The position numbers were made by a program, and so were the translations under genes. From Pieris napi (Eukaryota; Arthropoda; Insecta; Lepidoptera; Pieridae): a stretch of DNA of 64,000 nt. The stretch is taken from contig NC_062235.1 in the NCBI RefSeq assembly GCF_905475465.1, positions 12,038,001-12,102,000 of the forward strand, written 5' to 3'. Position 1 is the first letter of the stretch. Every line of letters begins with the position of its first letter. Positions 10,443 to 22,746 of this stretch are shown here, one piece after another. A model generated the notes under the pieces. It was given only the letters and a program-made list of their open reading frames with translations. It searched no databases and was not told where the DNA came from.

Positions 10443-12789
10443 ATATCTCTATAAAAAAACATGTAGAAAAAACCAAGATCGTAAGCATTGATGTACAAGT
10501 AAGATATTAAAGTTTAATAGACACTTATTAAACTCATTTAAGGAAAAACAAATTAAAATGATGTATTTAACCATTTTTGATACAAAATTTACAGACATCC
10601 CAATAGTTCAACAACTTGTATTAGTTTTAAATTAATCCCTGTTGGATAGACCTTTATCAACAGTTATGTTGGATCAGAAATTCCAAAACAAATTCTAACA
10701 TGGAATATTTAGGCAACTCAATTAATTTTGCTTAGTTTTTGGATTAATTAATGACCATTTAACATTAAAGTATACATATATAAAGAAGTAATATTAAAGT
10801 ATATTATGATCACGTAAATGAAAAACAATATTTAAAATAAAACATCACTACGGGCGTTTATTTGGCCAATCATTGTCTGCTATATAAATACTGTTAATTT
10901 ATTAACTGAGAGGTTTACAATTATTGATTTAGTCGACTTATGTAAACACGATAAATTTCAAGAAAGTTGTATGAATAGACTTTCAATATATACGATTGCA
11001 GTAACCTGTAAAGCGGAATATGATCTTTAAATAAAATTTGAAAATTATGTTATTAATATTCATGCAGACTGCCTTAATAGGTGAGATATTATTTTATATT
11101 ATTTCAATGAAATACATTTGAACATGATTACTTCGACCTACGTAAGTATTACACCATTTTAATCTTCATTAAACTTAGCTACTTAGATTCTAAGTTCACC
11201 TAACTTAAGCAGTTTTAAAACTAACAATATAATACTTCTAATATCCTAGAGACAAAAAATGTGAAAGACATTGTATGAAAAGAAAAAATCAATTCCCGCT
11301 GTATTAAACTCATCTACCGTTTCCTCGATAGAGCTCTCATTAAAACGTCCTTAAGCATATTACATTAAAACGGGAGGCCCAACAAAGAAGCCATCTGGAA
11401 AATGCCATATGGTGCGACAAAAGACGTATGCGCAATTTAATAGCATCCTAGTCTCAAAGCAGTGCCGATTCAATACCGTCCTCAAAATACAAACATTATA
11501 CGGAAAAAATGCGTATTGTCATTCGATAAGCCTTTACGAAGATGTCACCAAAAGAGATCAGCTTTCGCCTAGGCAAAGGTATTGGGTTTGCGTAACTCAA
11601 TATAAATGTTATTGGGTTATACCGTTCAAAACCCTATACGTTATGATTTAGGGGTGATTATCGCGTTCATAAGTCAAACATTCCAGCCGCAGACCGCAAA
11701 ACAAGGACAATCGGGGACAAAAGCGTCAGATAATGTCCCGTCCCTTAATCACATGCACCGTTGCTCTTGAAAATATTTTGTAGTAATGGAGAATCATTGA
11801 AGGCATTACGATTCTATTTGCGGATGGGCTTAAATCGAATTTGTTGATATAACGTTAGTCTATATCGGGACAAAGAATGTTGTCGAACACGGATCGCTGG
11901 TAATTTAGGGATTACGTTACTCCATGTTATTTGTGACTGACAAGGCCTGACCTACGTTCTGAAACGCATTTCATGTTGAAAGTACCTGAGTCATTTAACT
12001 TTGTTTTAGTCTATGGTTTCTGGATCTTCTAGTGCCTCTCCATTACTGGAGGTTGGCCGTCTATCTCTTGAAGCGTGTTCTGTGCCATATGCAGCAACTC
12101 TTTCGCAGTCGCAATACCCGAACTCCCTAACTTAAACTATATGTTATATGTAGAGGTAAATCAATAGAAAATCATTGACGAATATACTGTTATTCTTGGT
12201 CTAAATGATTGTTGAAACGGCAAAAAATATTCATAATTTTACATAGTTTTGTTTATAAGAAACATTAATAGTATAGTATCTACAAAAGTAGTTAATAAAG
12301 CTTTAAATCTGATAACAAAATTCTCGTAACTTTGAATAGAAGACCCGATCATATCAGATATATCCAAATAATTAACATCTAGATAGTATGTCTATTTATT
12401 CCTACCCCAAGAATGTTTGATAAATTTTAGGGAACTCTAAATAGCTTTATACTCCCGTCATTAGACTTGGGGCGGGTTCATGAACAAATAGTTGTATGTC
12501 ATTTTACCATCCTTTCCCCAATAAATCTCTTCCCTAATTAAACAATCTGAAGTAAATCATTCGACGAATTAATTAAAGAAATATTTACACCGTTTCTTAT
12601 TTATACAATTTTAATGGCTTCATTACTAGACGTTTCGAGTGATAAATATAAATAGTACACTAATTAATCATTTTGTGACATCCTTTATACGGCTAATGTA
12701 TGGCACAATAATCCAGGGCATTTGCTATAAACATATTGTAGGGTTTTTAATTTCACCTAGAATGTTTCTCTAACTGTATGTAGCTTAAA
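10443..12789. other. Spacer without recognised genes
   Basis: Mostly AT-rich. The segment 11370-11770 is less AT-rich, has an 80-codon ORF at 11409-11651 and matches no repeat seen elsewhere in the window. A segment at about 12020-12130 (CCTCTCCATTACTGGAGG) looks repeat-like, but I cannot assign it. Confidence 0.45.
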
Positions 12790-13048
12790 TTTTTTTTTTT
12801 GTTTAAAAGACAATTCACACCAATTGACCTAGTCCCATGCTAAGCTGGTGAAGCTTGTGTTATGGGTACTAGGCAACGGATATACATACATATTATAGAT
12901 AGATATACATATAAATACATATTTGAACACCCAAGACCTAAGAACAACACCAAATGCTCATCACATCGATGTTCGCCTCAGCCGGGGATCGAACCCGGGA
13001 CCCATGGATTCGCAGTCAGGGGTACTAACCACTAGACCAATGAGTCGT
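12790..13048 (-). mobile_element. tRNA-derived SINE, family C
   Basis: On the minus strand it starts with a tRNA-like head (box A TGGTCTAGTGG, box B GGTTCGATCCC with a perfect CCGGG/CCCGG T-arm). The body continues to GACTAGGTCAATTGGTGTGAA and ends in a poly-A tail, seen as T run 12790-12800. It is nearly identical to the copy at 38839. TTAAAT on both sides may be a short target duplication. Confidence 0.85.
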
Positions 13049-13717
13049 TAAATGGTAAGCTTAGACTTCATACATACATGGAATGATCATAAAAATTGAA
13101 TATATTGCGTTGGTCAACTTGTTAGTTATTTTCTCAGAATTTTTACAGAGTTGATTAGCGATACTTTACTACATCTCAGATTTGCTATATTTATTAAATA
13201 ATATGGAAATATCTTTTCCAGGCGGTGGTTAAAATTTCATTGTAAAAAAAGATTTAAGATCTTTAATATTTTTTTTTTACTTTTATCAACATGACATCAA
13301 CGTCTTTAGGTAGTCTAATTTCAAATTATCTGTTTATACATATAGGTTAATATTATCTAAAACGCGATTATATAATATTAACATACTATATTTTTATTTT
13401 TAACAACGGTAACACTAATTAAATATTGAGGAAGCCGTCATAATTTACAATAAGCCTATGCTTAAACCGAGTTATGAAATTTTAATCAAAAACCTTACCC
13501 CTCGAGTATTGTAATGTAGCGAATACTTCAGCGTAACAATTTTAAATACATAGTTATTTTATGTTTTCTCCTCGTTTTTTGGTAATGTATTATGTAGATA
13601 GTAGTAACAATAAAATAAAAAAAATAGTCTTTATTTTAATGAATTAGTTAATTAAATAATTAGTTCAATAATTTATTGATAAAGCAAAAGTTTATAATTT
13701 AAAGAACGGTTGTGGTA

Positions 13718-14308
13718 CAGTAGAACCTCGTTAAGTCGAACCTCGATAAGTCAAAAACCTCCAAATCTCGAAAAAATGTTTTGTTCCCTTCCCTTAAAAC
13801 ACCAAAACCTCCATTACTTGAAATCTTGACTCTGTTAATCGAAATAATCACCGAGTCCCTCCAAGCCATTTTGGTACATATTTTCACTCTATAACTCGAA
13901 AAATTAAATTTGACCTCTGTATCTCGAACATAGGAACGTTTTATTTTACAACCTTTACAACTTGATCATTTGGAATTTATTATCTCTATTGTTCGAACAA
14001 AAATAAGTTACCGACTTTAAGAACTTGCCGACAATGTGAGTACACTATTGTTTCTTAGAAAACATTTTAGGAGTATACAATAATAAATTTTTGACTCATG
14101 GAAACACGTGTTTGCTTGCTTTGTGTCAGGTGTTCAATTTTCATTCCCTTTGAAATTTAGCTAATTTAGCTAAGTTTATAAGAATAAACCTCAAACTCTT
14201 TATATCGAATCAAAATCCGCCTAAGTCGAAATCCTCCATAAGTTGAAAACTCTATAACTCGAATTTTTTGGCGTCTCCCTTGATGTTCGACTTATAGAGG
14301 TTCTACTG
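13718..14308. mobile_element. Pogo-like (Tc1/mariner group) MITE
   Basis: It begins CAGTAGAACCTC and ends GAGGTTCTACTG. The ends are inverted repeats of about 30 bases, close but not identical. It is flanked by TA on both sides (13716-13717 and 14309-14310), the target duplication of Tc1/mariner and pogo elements. The interior carries no transposase. Variants of the terminal motif (TAAGTCGAA, CTCGAAAA, CTCTATAACTCGAA) recur many times in the outer 200 bases of each end. A 62-codon minus ORF inside is incidental. Confidence 0.8.
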
Positions 14309-15035
14309 TAGTTGCGTTCTTAGCGCTAAGTATCTTAGTCTCGTCTATGTCTGTTCTAGTTTCTCTTTAATTCTTCAATAATAAAGAAAATAACTCCAAT
14401 GTGCGTGGATACTATATCTAAAAACTAAGACTGTTTAAAGTGAGAATACAACTGATTAAAACCAAAACCGTCTAAGTACATATTACTTTTAGTTCCGGTT
14501 TTTTTTTGGTCTAAACGAAATATAGAACACATACTTGGAAGCCTAAATCACATACATATTCATACTGTTAACCTCCCTTTTGTAGTTGGATAACAAACCA
14601 TCTTGGCTATATCGCTTATTACCAAAAAACACGAAATGCTCACATTGAGTCAACATTCCCGAAATAGTGCGTCAGTTTCAGTAGCTGTCGCGTTGACACG
14701 TATTCAATCATTAGGGACCAAGTCAGCGCCCATAAAAAACACCCCAACGAGAAATTCATTAATTTAAGTTTGTCATACGCTACTAATTTGTAAAATTTAC
14801 AGCTACTAATGGCGTCTCTTCCGGCTACATATCACACTAATATTAAAGTTTTATTGGCTTCAGTACCTGCGAACATATTTATGTGTCAGTTAACAACCAT
14901 TTTAGCTGGAAAAATCATCGGAGAAGCGTTTATATATTAGAATTTATATTTTTAAGCGCTTTAGTGATGAATTAGATAATGGTTTTGGAGTCTGGTGGAT
15001 TTAGAAATTATATGTATGCGCCGATGAATGCGATA

Positions 15036-15336
15036 TTACCTACTATTTCACCATGCCTCCTGCTGATAAAGGACAAATCTTTGTTTTTATTTATTTTATT
15101 TTTACTTAAGATGCCATGTGGAACGATAGTGTAATGGTTGCAGCTCCTTACAAAGATTGTGTAAAAAAAACTTTTCGATTAAAAGAGTGGCGGAGAGTTT
15201 ATTGCCAGTTCTTCTCTTCCGTTCTACGCCCTTGATTTGAGAACTGGCAGTAAATGTAAAATTAGAAGCATTTCATACTTATTTTTTTACGTTCATAAGT
15301 GTTCATTTTGTTGCCTATATGAATAAATGAAATATG
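15036..15336 (+). mobile_element. LINE 3' end, family G
   Basis: Shares the order of blocks with the 44226 copy: CTATTTCACCATGCCTCCTG, then AAGATGCCATGTGGAACG, GTAATGGTTGCAGCTCCTTAC, GAGTGGCGGAGAGTTTATTG, then GACGTTCATAAGTG-like sequence and TATATGAATAAATGA. It is the most complete copy of this 3' region in the window. No ORF remains. Confidence 0.75.
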
Positions 15337-15517
15337 AATTTAGAAATTACATTTATACACAATAACTGTCGAGTAAGATTCTGAGTGTTATTTAGAAATG
15401 AGACTTACCTACTGCCAAGTGCGATTCTGGTATGTCTAAACCGTATTGGATTTTTTCACATAGGAGTCATATCAGTCGAGTCTTTGCACGTGTCAGCAGC
15501 TTGCATATGTATTTAAG

Positions 15518-15645
15518 GTCGCTCCGTGTAGCCTGCGAAGTGCTTAAACTTCTAAGCTTCTGGAAGGAGCTAGGCTGCCTTTATTAGCCAGGACATACAC
15601 CGGACCAAATGGGCGTCTAAGTGCGGAAACAATCCACACTACTTA
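15518..15645 (+). mobile_element. LINE fragment, family H
   Basis: Contains GTCGCTCCGTGTAGCCTGCG, CTTCTGGAAGGAGCTAGGCTG, TTAGCCAGGACATACACCGG and GTGCGGAAACAATCCAC, the same blocks as the other family H copies. It lacks the upstream coding remnant and is decayed. Confidence 0.65.
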
Positions 15646-16090
15646 CATATATGTATTATAATATGTACTTACCAGTGTTTGCGCTTAGTCTCGATTCAGA
15701 ATCGAACTCATTGTTAAAATAAACTATATAACCTTTTTATCAATAGAGGGACTGATTCAGACATGACTATATATGTATACTTATTTCTTTATTGCGCAGC
15801 TAACAGGAGCTACTTGATACATGTGTCAAAATTTTGCTTACACAAACGTAAAAGTAATAAAGTACACCAAAAGCTAACACAGCATGTATAATTTTTCTTA
15901 AATATAACATATGAAAAAGAAATCAAGCTTATTTGTAAAAAGATTTAAAATTTCGACGTGCTAGTTTAATTTTGTAAGCTTAGAATGATACGACGAACCT
16001 GTAGAATAAGGAACAAGATATACGTTCATTACTTATGTTCATTTACAATTCTACATACACGCGGTATTGAATTCGCACCGATTACACTTA

Positions 16091-16296
16091 ATCAGTCACT
16101 CACGTAGTCCTGGAATGCGCAGCTGTGGTTACCCAACGAACAGAAATCCTTGGAGCAATGCGGTCGCTCCGTGAAGCCTGCGAAGTGCCCAGGAAACTTC
16201 TGAGGTTCTGGACTTTACGCACAACGGACCAAATGGGAAGAAGCCGATTTGTGCGAGTTCGGAATCTGAGTCCAAACATACATACAAACATACCGA
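16091..16296 (+). pseudogene. C-terminal remnant of a LINE reverse transcriptase ORF, family H
   Basis: Translation from 16091 reads SVTHVVLECAAV and continues to LREACEVPRKLLRFW. The minus-strand copy at 50966 shows the full CRGC...H...C zinc-knuckle-like motif that ends such ORFs. Only the last 60 or so residues remain here, and most of the 3' part is truncated. The fragment is from a non-LTR retrotransposon; clade not determined. Confidence 0.65.
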
Positions 16297-19200
16297 GTAC
16301 ACTTTGTTGAAAAGGAAGGACAGGCTTAAAAGGCTGGCGTGAGTACCTTTGAGTACTTTTATAATTTGTTTTGAAAAATTTTAAACGGAAAATGAAATCT
16401 AAATCATTTATTTTTTAAGATTATGAAGGGACACAAGCCCGTAGGTAGGGACATTGATTTATTACTATAGGAAAGGCGTTTAGACGCAACACCAGAGATA
16501 CTACATATCTATAATATAAAACTGAAAACAATAAAGAATTTCAAAATTGTATTATTTATATTCAACAATTATATATTTCCATCACAAAAATCTCTAATAC
16601 ATGAAAAATTCTTTCATTAAAAAAACATTCAATGTCTGGTAACAATTCTTAAACCTTCTATCAACATGTTGACGCCACAGCCTACAACGGCACCCGGTGT
16701 TTAATGTGTCAAGTAAAATTCTGTGTTAGCCATAAACACATCCTCTATATCATTGGTTATCTTTAATTATCATATGAGCGTAGAATTTGTATAGTTTCAA
16801 TAACTATCCTTATAATGGTTCTTTAGACAAAATATCTATAGAATATTTTATTAAGGTAGAATGAGCTTAATTTTTTTTTAATAAAACTAGGGTTTTTATA
16901 CGTTTTTCAATCAACAAAAGCTATGCAAAGTTTATAAAAAAAGTGCGTGCGTACAAAGTACACATGTCAGAAGTGAAACTTCTTTGTAAATTAATTATTG
17001 AGTAATTAAGCTGCTCAAATCCCAAAATTTTGCCAGTCTTTCTATATTGATGAATGATATTAAGGCTAATTAAAGACCAGAACTAAAATTAATTGTTGTT
17101 ATGTATAAATAAATACCACCATTATTACGCTAACTTATGTCCACATTTTCTTAAATAGCCAACTGGGTCTTAGCAAAAAAGGTCTTGGTTCTGTGCCCTT
17201 ATAAAATTACAAAACCAACAAAAAAATGGTTATTTAGTTACTTAATAAAATAATAATGATATTGATATGTATTAAAAACACCATCGGTGCTCAAGTATGA
17301 ATAATTGCGCCACAATATTATACTAGCACATCTTTATTAAATAAAAAAAACGCTGCACATCTTCGTGACGTTCTGTAAAAATTTTACCCTCATGCGCATA
17401 AAGAAATTTCACTTCAAAAATCGATTTGTTTTCGTTAATAAAGTGCGTATGATACATAAAGAATATTACAAATATTTATTTACTAGCTGTAGTCCATATC
17501 AGACTTTGAGTCGTCCTCGATATATGGGATTATCTGGTTCATACTATTTCAAGCTTTTATAATAAAGCTTATGTTTTGTATAAGTCCCCATACGTTTCTG
17601 TTTTTTTATAAAAAGTATTATAAGCATGAAGTATTTATATATAGAAAATAAATTAAAATTCCAATCTTTGGTTAATGTTTACAATAAAAATAAATGCACT
17701 AAGATTCTAAGTTTACGGATCCAATTTTATTGCAATACACGTTGTATTAGAGTCGTTAAATAAAGAATAATGGAGATACTCCAAATATCATTGAGCGTTT
17801 AATTCATTGAGTTTTGTAGTCAGCTATAAAAAGAGAAATAATAAAAGTTTCATGGTCTCGGGTCTCCACGACTCCATTTTGTGTTTTTTGTTTCTTTCTA
17901 AAGTAATTAAGCTAGGAACGGTTCGTCTCAGCTGGGACACAATGCCTCAAGTAGACGTATAACTTGTGCGACGAATTTAAAGAATTAAAACGTTTAATTA
18001 TCGAAATTTTGGGGGCTTAGTAAGTTTGGTCGAGGTTTTTAAATCACGCATTTTATTTGTGTTAAGTGTATTTTCTAGCAACGCTTTGTATCATTAAAAT
18101 CAATTAAAATAAAATATGTTTATTATGGAACAAAAGATACAGGTATCACTTATTCCACGTAATTAAATTTGAAACTGCAGGCATCCTTACTCATCGGCAA
18201 AGAAGTCAGAGGGTGTAGGCTGAGAGAAAAAGCCGGCGTAAAAACTCTCGGACTCTTTTAAAATAGGAAAACATCAAACAACACTTATTTTAAAACAAAT
18301 ATCGCAAATTAATTAGAAGTCTAGCACCAGTCCCAGACCCTTTTATCAACTAGATAATCGTTAACTTTATAGTAAGCCTTTTTACACAGCTTTTCTTTAA
18401 TACATTTCTTAAATTTATTAAAAGGCAGAGATAAGAGAGAGAATTAAAAAATTATATATGCAACATAATGTACACTTGTTAACAACATATTACCGTCTAA
18501 ATTTACTTACATAAATATTCTGTGGCAGGGCCATTCCTTGTCATTTAATTATGTCAATTATATTGTATTTCTGCAACGAAGTGTTAATAAATAAATAATA
18601 GTAAATAGAACGGACGAGAAGAACTAGCACTTTGTCCATAAGTAGTCATTAATAATTAATATCATATTTATATAACCAAATTAATATGTAATTAACTTCT
18701 TTTATAAAAATATTAAAGGTTTTATCTAAATAATACTTGAGGATCTCGGGAAAAATACGCTAGCTACGTGTACACTACAGTAATAATTATCATGCTCGGC
18801 TTCCTTGTAGCACTTACATAAAATTAATTAGTGTCTCTGAAAATATTATACAACACATGACGGAACTTCAAAAGGAAATATATTAGAATTCTGTCTGTTA
18901 TACATAAGTGCAATCTATTTACGCATATTTAATATTTAAAGTAAATTGTTTAGTAGGTAGGTATAGTTAAAACCGGCACCTATTATTATTATTAATTGAC
19001 AAGTCTATTTACTATAACAAAGACATGAATTATTTAAATAATGAGATACTGACTGGCATTAAGTATCAATAGGCAGCCTATCACTTGCGCCTCCTGTCCG
19101 TATGCCCTTGTTCTGTGAAATAAATTTCTGCTAATTAACTGCAATGACATATTTTACTTCTAAAGCCCACATGAGATAGGAACTAAAAAACCCAATAAAA

Positions 19201-20063
19201 ACGATTCTTTAAAAAAAATTGTAGACGTTAAAATATAAGAAAAATACTACTAAATTTTTACTGTCGTATTGCTAAAATGATGTGTGTAGGTCACTAACCT
19301 CATATTATTAAATTTCTCAACGTCACTTCGTCACGATTGGGCCATGATGACTCGGTCACAAATGGCTTTCTTAGTTTCAATCATGAGCGCATTATATAAA
19401 TTAAGAGAATTTTATGGTATTACAGAATAATAAAATTTTAACAGTGAAAAATAAATTAGTACTGTATAAGTGTTACGTGTAATATTATTTTTTGTAAAGT
19501 TAGTAATGCACTTCTTGTACTTCAACCTCGGTAGGTATTTTTCTTTTCTTTTCCTTATTAGGGTTGCCTGGAAGATATCACTGGTTGGCAATAAAGCCGT
19601 ACGTTGCCTTATATTGTTTGTTTACTCTTTATTAATGTAAGTTTACGTAAGGTAACGAAGTGTAAATAAATTAATAACTGTTTAATAATGTTTCGTTATT
19701 TCTCACTTATTAATTTGTCTCGTCCTTTAAAAGTATGTCAATGAATTTAAGTAACAAACATATATTGACTGCGATGTCATACTCGAGAGCGAATTTAACG
19801 TCTCAATCAAAATCGGTACACTTGTTTAAAAATGCGTCGAATTTTATTAGCCTCCTTTTGATTTTTAAATTCGGTTAAAAAGTTTGCTAGTATTTAGTGG
19901 GCTTCATTAATGAACCGCTCGACGCTGCTTTCAAAAATTATTGTTTGAATATTTGAACACGTAAATTAAATCTTTATTTTGTAACGCGAAAATGTTTTTC
20001 TTCATTGTTTTATTGAATTGAGCATTTCTCTTATTAACATATTTGCGATCAAACTTCTGTTTA
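16297..20063. other. AT-rich spacer with old repeat debris
   Basis: No gene recognised. About 17325-17425 resembles family F (GTGACGTTCTGTAAAAATTTTA). About 18185-18270 resembles a LINE 3' region (GAGAAAAAGCCGGCG). About 19555-19640 carries the family M motif GGTTGCCTGGAAGATATCAC, also seen reversed at 60955. Everything else appears unique and AT-rich. Confidence 0.45.
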
Positions 20064-20384
20064 TCTAATATATAAAATTCTCGTGTCACAATGTTCGTTC
20101 CCTTACTCCTCCGAAACGGCTCGACCGATTGTTTTAAATTCTTATGCATATTCAGTAAGTCTAACATTCGGACATCATCTATTATTCCCTAAATTGTTAT
20201 TTTTTAGACAAAACTTTCTGTTTTTACTTTTTATGATACAGCATACAAAATACATACAACCCTTAATTGCCACCCAACTACGATCAACCCCTATTTTTAT
20301 TATAGTAGATAGTTATATTTATTGAACTAAAAAAATGTTTCCTAGAAATAATATACATGGTACGACGTTTGCCGAGTCAGCTAG
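20064..20384 (+). mobile_element. Non-autonomous Helitron-like element, family E
   Basis: It starts TCTAATATATAAAATTCTCG and ends GAGTCAGCTAG, sitting between a host A and a host T, as Helitrons do (5' TC, 3' CTAG). The hairpin before the 3' end is degraded here. It is 321 bases, exactly the length of the copy at 24230. No Rep/helicase coding sequence is present. Confidence 0.75.
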
Positions 20385-21244
20385 TATATTATAAAACTCC
20401 CTTAGTACATACGTCTATATGAACGCGATAAACTTAAAAACTACTTGATTGCACGGTCAACCACCATAGTGTGGTGAGGTCGCAACAAGTCTTACAAAAA
20501 TACACGAAATCTACGCGGGCGTGGTAGGCGGAAGCTTTTAATTAAAAAATACTTTTGTACCAAAATAGTCAGTAGTCACCTTTTATTTCATAAATCGCTT
20601 ACACGTTTTATATTACATATGATGCGATGTGAATTTTTGACGTCAATTGTCAACTTAATTGGTCAGAAAAAAATTTGAACAAGTTACTTCATCCACCAGA
20701 TATTAAAATTGTATGGAAAGCCTTCGGTAGCATCTCGTTTTGTTCCATAAAAGCCTTAATGTCATAATGGACAATGGTACCTGCAAAAATAACAGCATAG
20801 TGAAATTATGTGATTACTTTTTAATTTAGTTTCATACATGAACACTTTTAAGACTAGATTCTTTTTCTGGGAAACAAACCCAGAACTGTTAAACACTGTT
20901 TGTATGACAAAGGCAAGGAGGAATTTTATACTGACGACGAGGACTTTTGAAGGTGATTAAAATGATGATTTACATTAAGAACCAAACGCCTCTAATCAAT
21001 TTTTACGGCCTCTCTAATGAGATTTGTTGGCATTCCTCAATTTATTGGTAAAACAATGGCTAAGTTTATATCCTCGTTATTTTTACATTACTAACTTTTG
21101 ATTAGTAATGTAAAAATAACGAGGAGCTCTTTTATACTGAGTATACACTGTCAAAGTACATTACGTTAAGCCTCTAACTGTGTATGTAATCTTTTAAATA
21201 TGTTAGAAGTTGTGTCAATAATATAATCCTTATAGCTATTTCTA
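20385..21244. other. Spacer with a perfect hairpin
   Basis: AT-rich, no gene recognised. The notable feature is the 24-bp perfect hairpin listed separately at 21071-21125. Confidence 0.5.
21071..21125. repeat. Perfect 24-bp inverted repeat (hairpin)
   Basis: Left arm 21071-21094 and right arm 21102-21125 are exact reverse complements, with a 7-base loop CTTTTGA. The flanks do not pair. It matches no transposon family in the window. It could be a product of replication template switching or a transcribed hairpin. Confidence 0.9.
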
Positions 21245-21425
21245 ACACACAAATATACAGTATACACTATTCTTAACCTACATAGTAATAATAATAATTA
21301 AAAGTTAAGAAATAGGAAATTAAAACAAATTTAAAAAGTTTTTCCATGTGGCAGTGTTCCTTTAATGCTGGCAACATTTCCTCGCTGTGTTGCAAATTGC
21401 GATACTATTCTATATCACGGAAGTA
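21245..21425 (+). repeat. Dispersed repeat family I, truncated
   Basis: Shares CACACAAATATACAGTAT, a TAA-rich stretch, and GTGGCAGTGTTCCTTTAATG followed by CTGGCAACATTTCCTCGCTG with the copies at 39490 (+) and 36480 (-). It breaks off after GCGATACTATTC. Probably part of a retrotransposon 3' region; class uncertain. Confidence 0.65.
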
Positions 21426-21599
21426 TAATCATGGTTAGTTATCATTATATTTAAACGGACCTACACCAGTTTTCTATGTTTACGAGGTCCTATTTTTTTA
21501 ATACCAGTGAAATTTTAATTAAAGTCTAAATACGCAATTAACACTTGATCGAGCGGCAAAGATCTTGATGAAATCGGTATTTAGACTCACAAGCGATTC

Positions 21600-21941
21600 T
21601 TTGCTCCTGTTTATCCGCTCCTCCTCTGGGGCGGACATCGGCCACTTAGGGCAGAGCCTCCGCTGGCGTTGTGATTCAAGGCCTGGACGGCACTGAGGCG
21701 AGCGTATAGCCCTTGGTGTGGTGGAGAGGAGAGGCGTCGGGCTCGAATCGTTGTCATGGTTCATCCGTTGTTAGGGGCGTCGGGCAGATTCACGGTACGC
21801 GGTCCAGGGCCACCGACAGCGAGATGACCTGTGGATAAAGCTGCGGGTACGCTCTCGTATCTGAAGGCCTGGAGTGCCACGGTGTAAGGAGCTGGAGGTG
21901 CAGGAAGCGGGACGCGTCCGCCTGACCAAAAGCGATAACGT
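21600..21941 (-). other. GC-rich island with a possible minus-strand terminal exon
   Basis: Strongly GC-rich segment in AT-rich surroundings. On the minus strand an acceptor-like TATATTACAG ends at 21942. From there one frame is open for 59 codons (21940-21764) to a TGA at 21761-21763. It reads as Pro/Ala/Gly-rich protein (for example VPLPAPPAPYTVALQAF). After the TGA the same frame is open for another 49 codons. A different minus frame is open for 81 codons at 21519-21764, with SAPEEERINRSKESL. I recognise no domain. It may be a host exon, or the GC-rich part of an unknown retroelement. Confidence 0.3.
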
Positions 21942-21956
21942 CTGTAATATAACCAA

Positions 21957-22481
21957 TGAATCAGAGCCTATAAAAGTATTAGTACTTTTAGAATTTTTAT
22001 AAATGTTTACATTGGACTCCGAAATATTACTTTTGAAACTTACACAAGTAGAAGGCGCAAATCAACAGGCGCGTGCGATTCTGTATAATTATTTCTTTGA
22101 AACTGGTTAGGCACGAGAGACCTGAGTACATTCTCATAATATCTCTTCATAAAAAGCGGACGCCAATTGAATGTTCCCATCGTTAAACACAATTTTATGT
22201 CGGCTCGCTTTGTGTTCGAGCTTTTGAATTCCTATCTTTTTACCTTATCTACAACTGTTATTATATATGTTTTTACATTGAGAAAACACATCTAATAATC
22301 TACATTTGCACTCACTTGTGCGAATCAATTGACAAGTAATGTATGATATCGAATCTATATTATTTTATCGAAATAAAATTCTAATCGAACGCATGAACGC
22401 GCGTACGAACGTTTGCTTTTTGTTATTATTATAAATAGGAAACCAAGCAGTAGTAATAAAACTCTTCGTAAGCCTTTTAAG
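21957..22481. other. Spacer, nothing recognised
   Basis: AT-rich sequence with no supported gene or repeat. Confidence 0.5.
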
Positions 22482-22746
22482 TGGCAACAATTCCACCCGT
22501 ATCACCCCGATGTCCGTCTTTCCATAACTGAGCGTATTTGCCGCGCACCACCACTATGAAGAACCAGCTGCCCACTGAAGTATTTCCCAACCAATTTATC
22601 TAAGGGTCCTTCAAGAGCGTACCAATTTTTAAAAGATAACGCACCGGTAACGCACTCTGGCATTGAGAGTGTCCATGGGCGGCTGTATCACTTAACATCA
22701 GGTGAGCCTAATGCCCGTGTGCCCACTGTTTTATAATTTAAAAAAA
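22482..22746 (+). repeat. Dispersed repeat family B, long copy
   Basis: Contains the upstream half of family B (ATTCCACCCGTATCACC, CATAACTGAGCGTATTTG, ACCAGCTGCCCACTGAAGTA, GGGTCCTTCAAGAGCGTACC) followed by the core (CTGGCATTGAGAGTGTCCAT, TATCACTTAACATCAGGTG) and an A-rich end. Similar to the copy at 41290. Non-coding. Confidence 0.75.

Noticed and set aside
10248..10454. 68-codon plus-strand ORF, and similar ORFs at 34449, 45414, 58960 and 59678
   Set aside because: All are open frames across family A SINEs, in sense or antisense; the shared peptide strings reflect the SINE, not a gene family.
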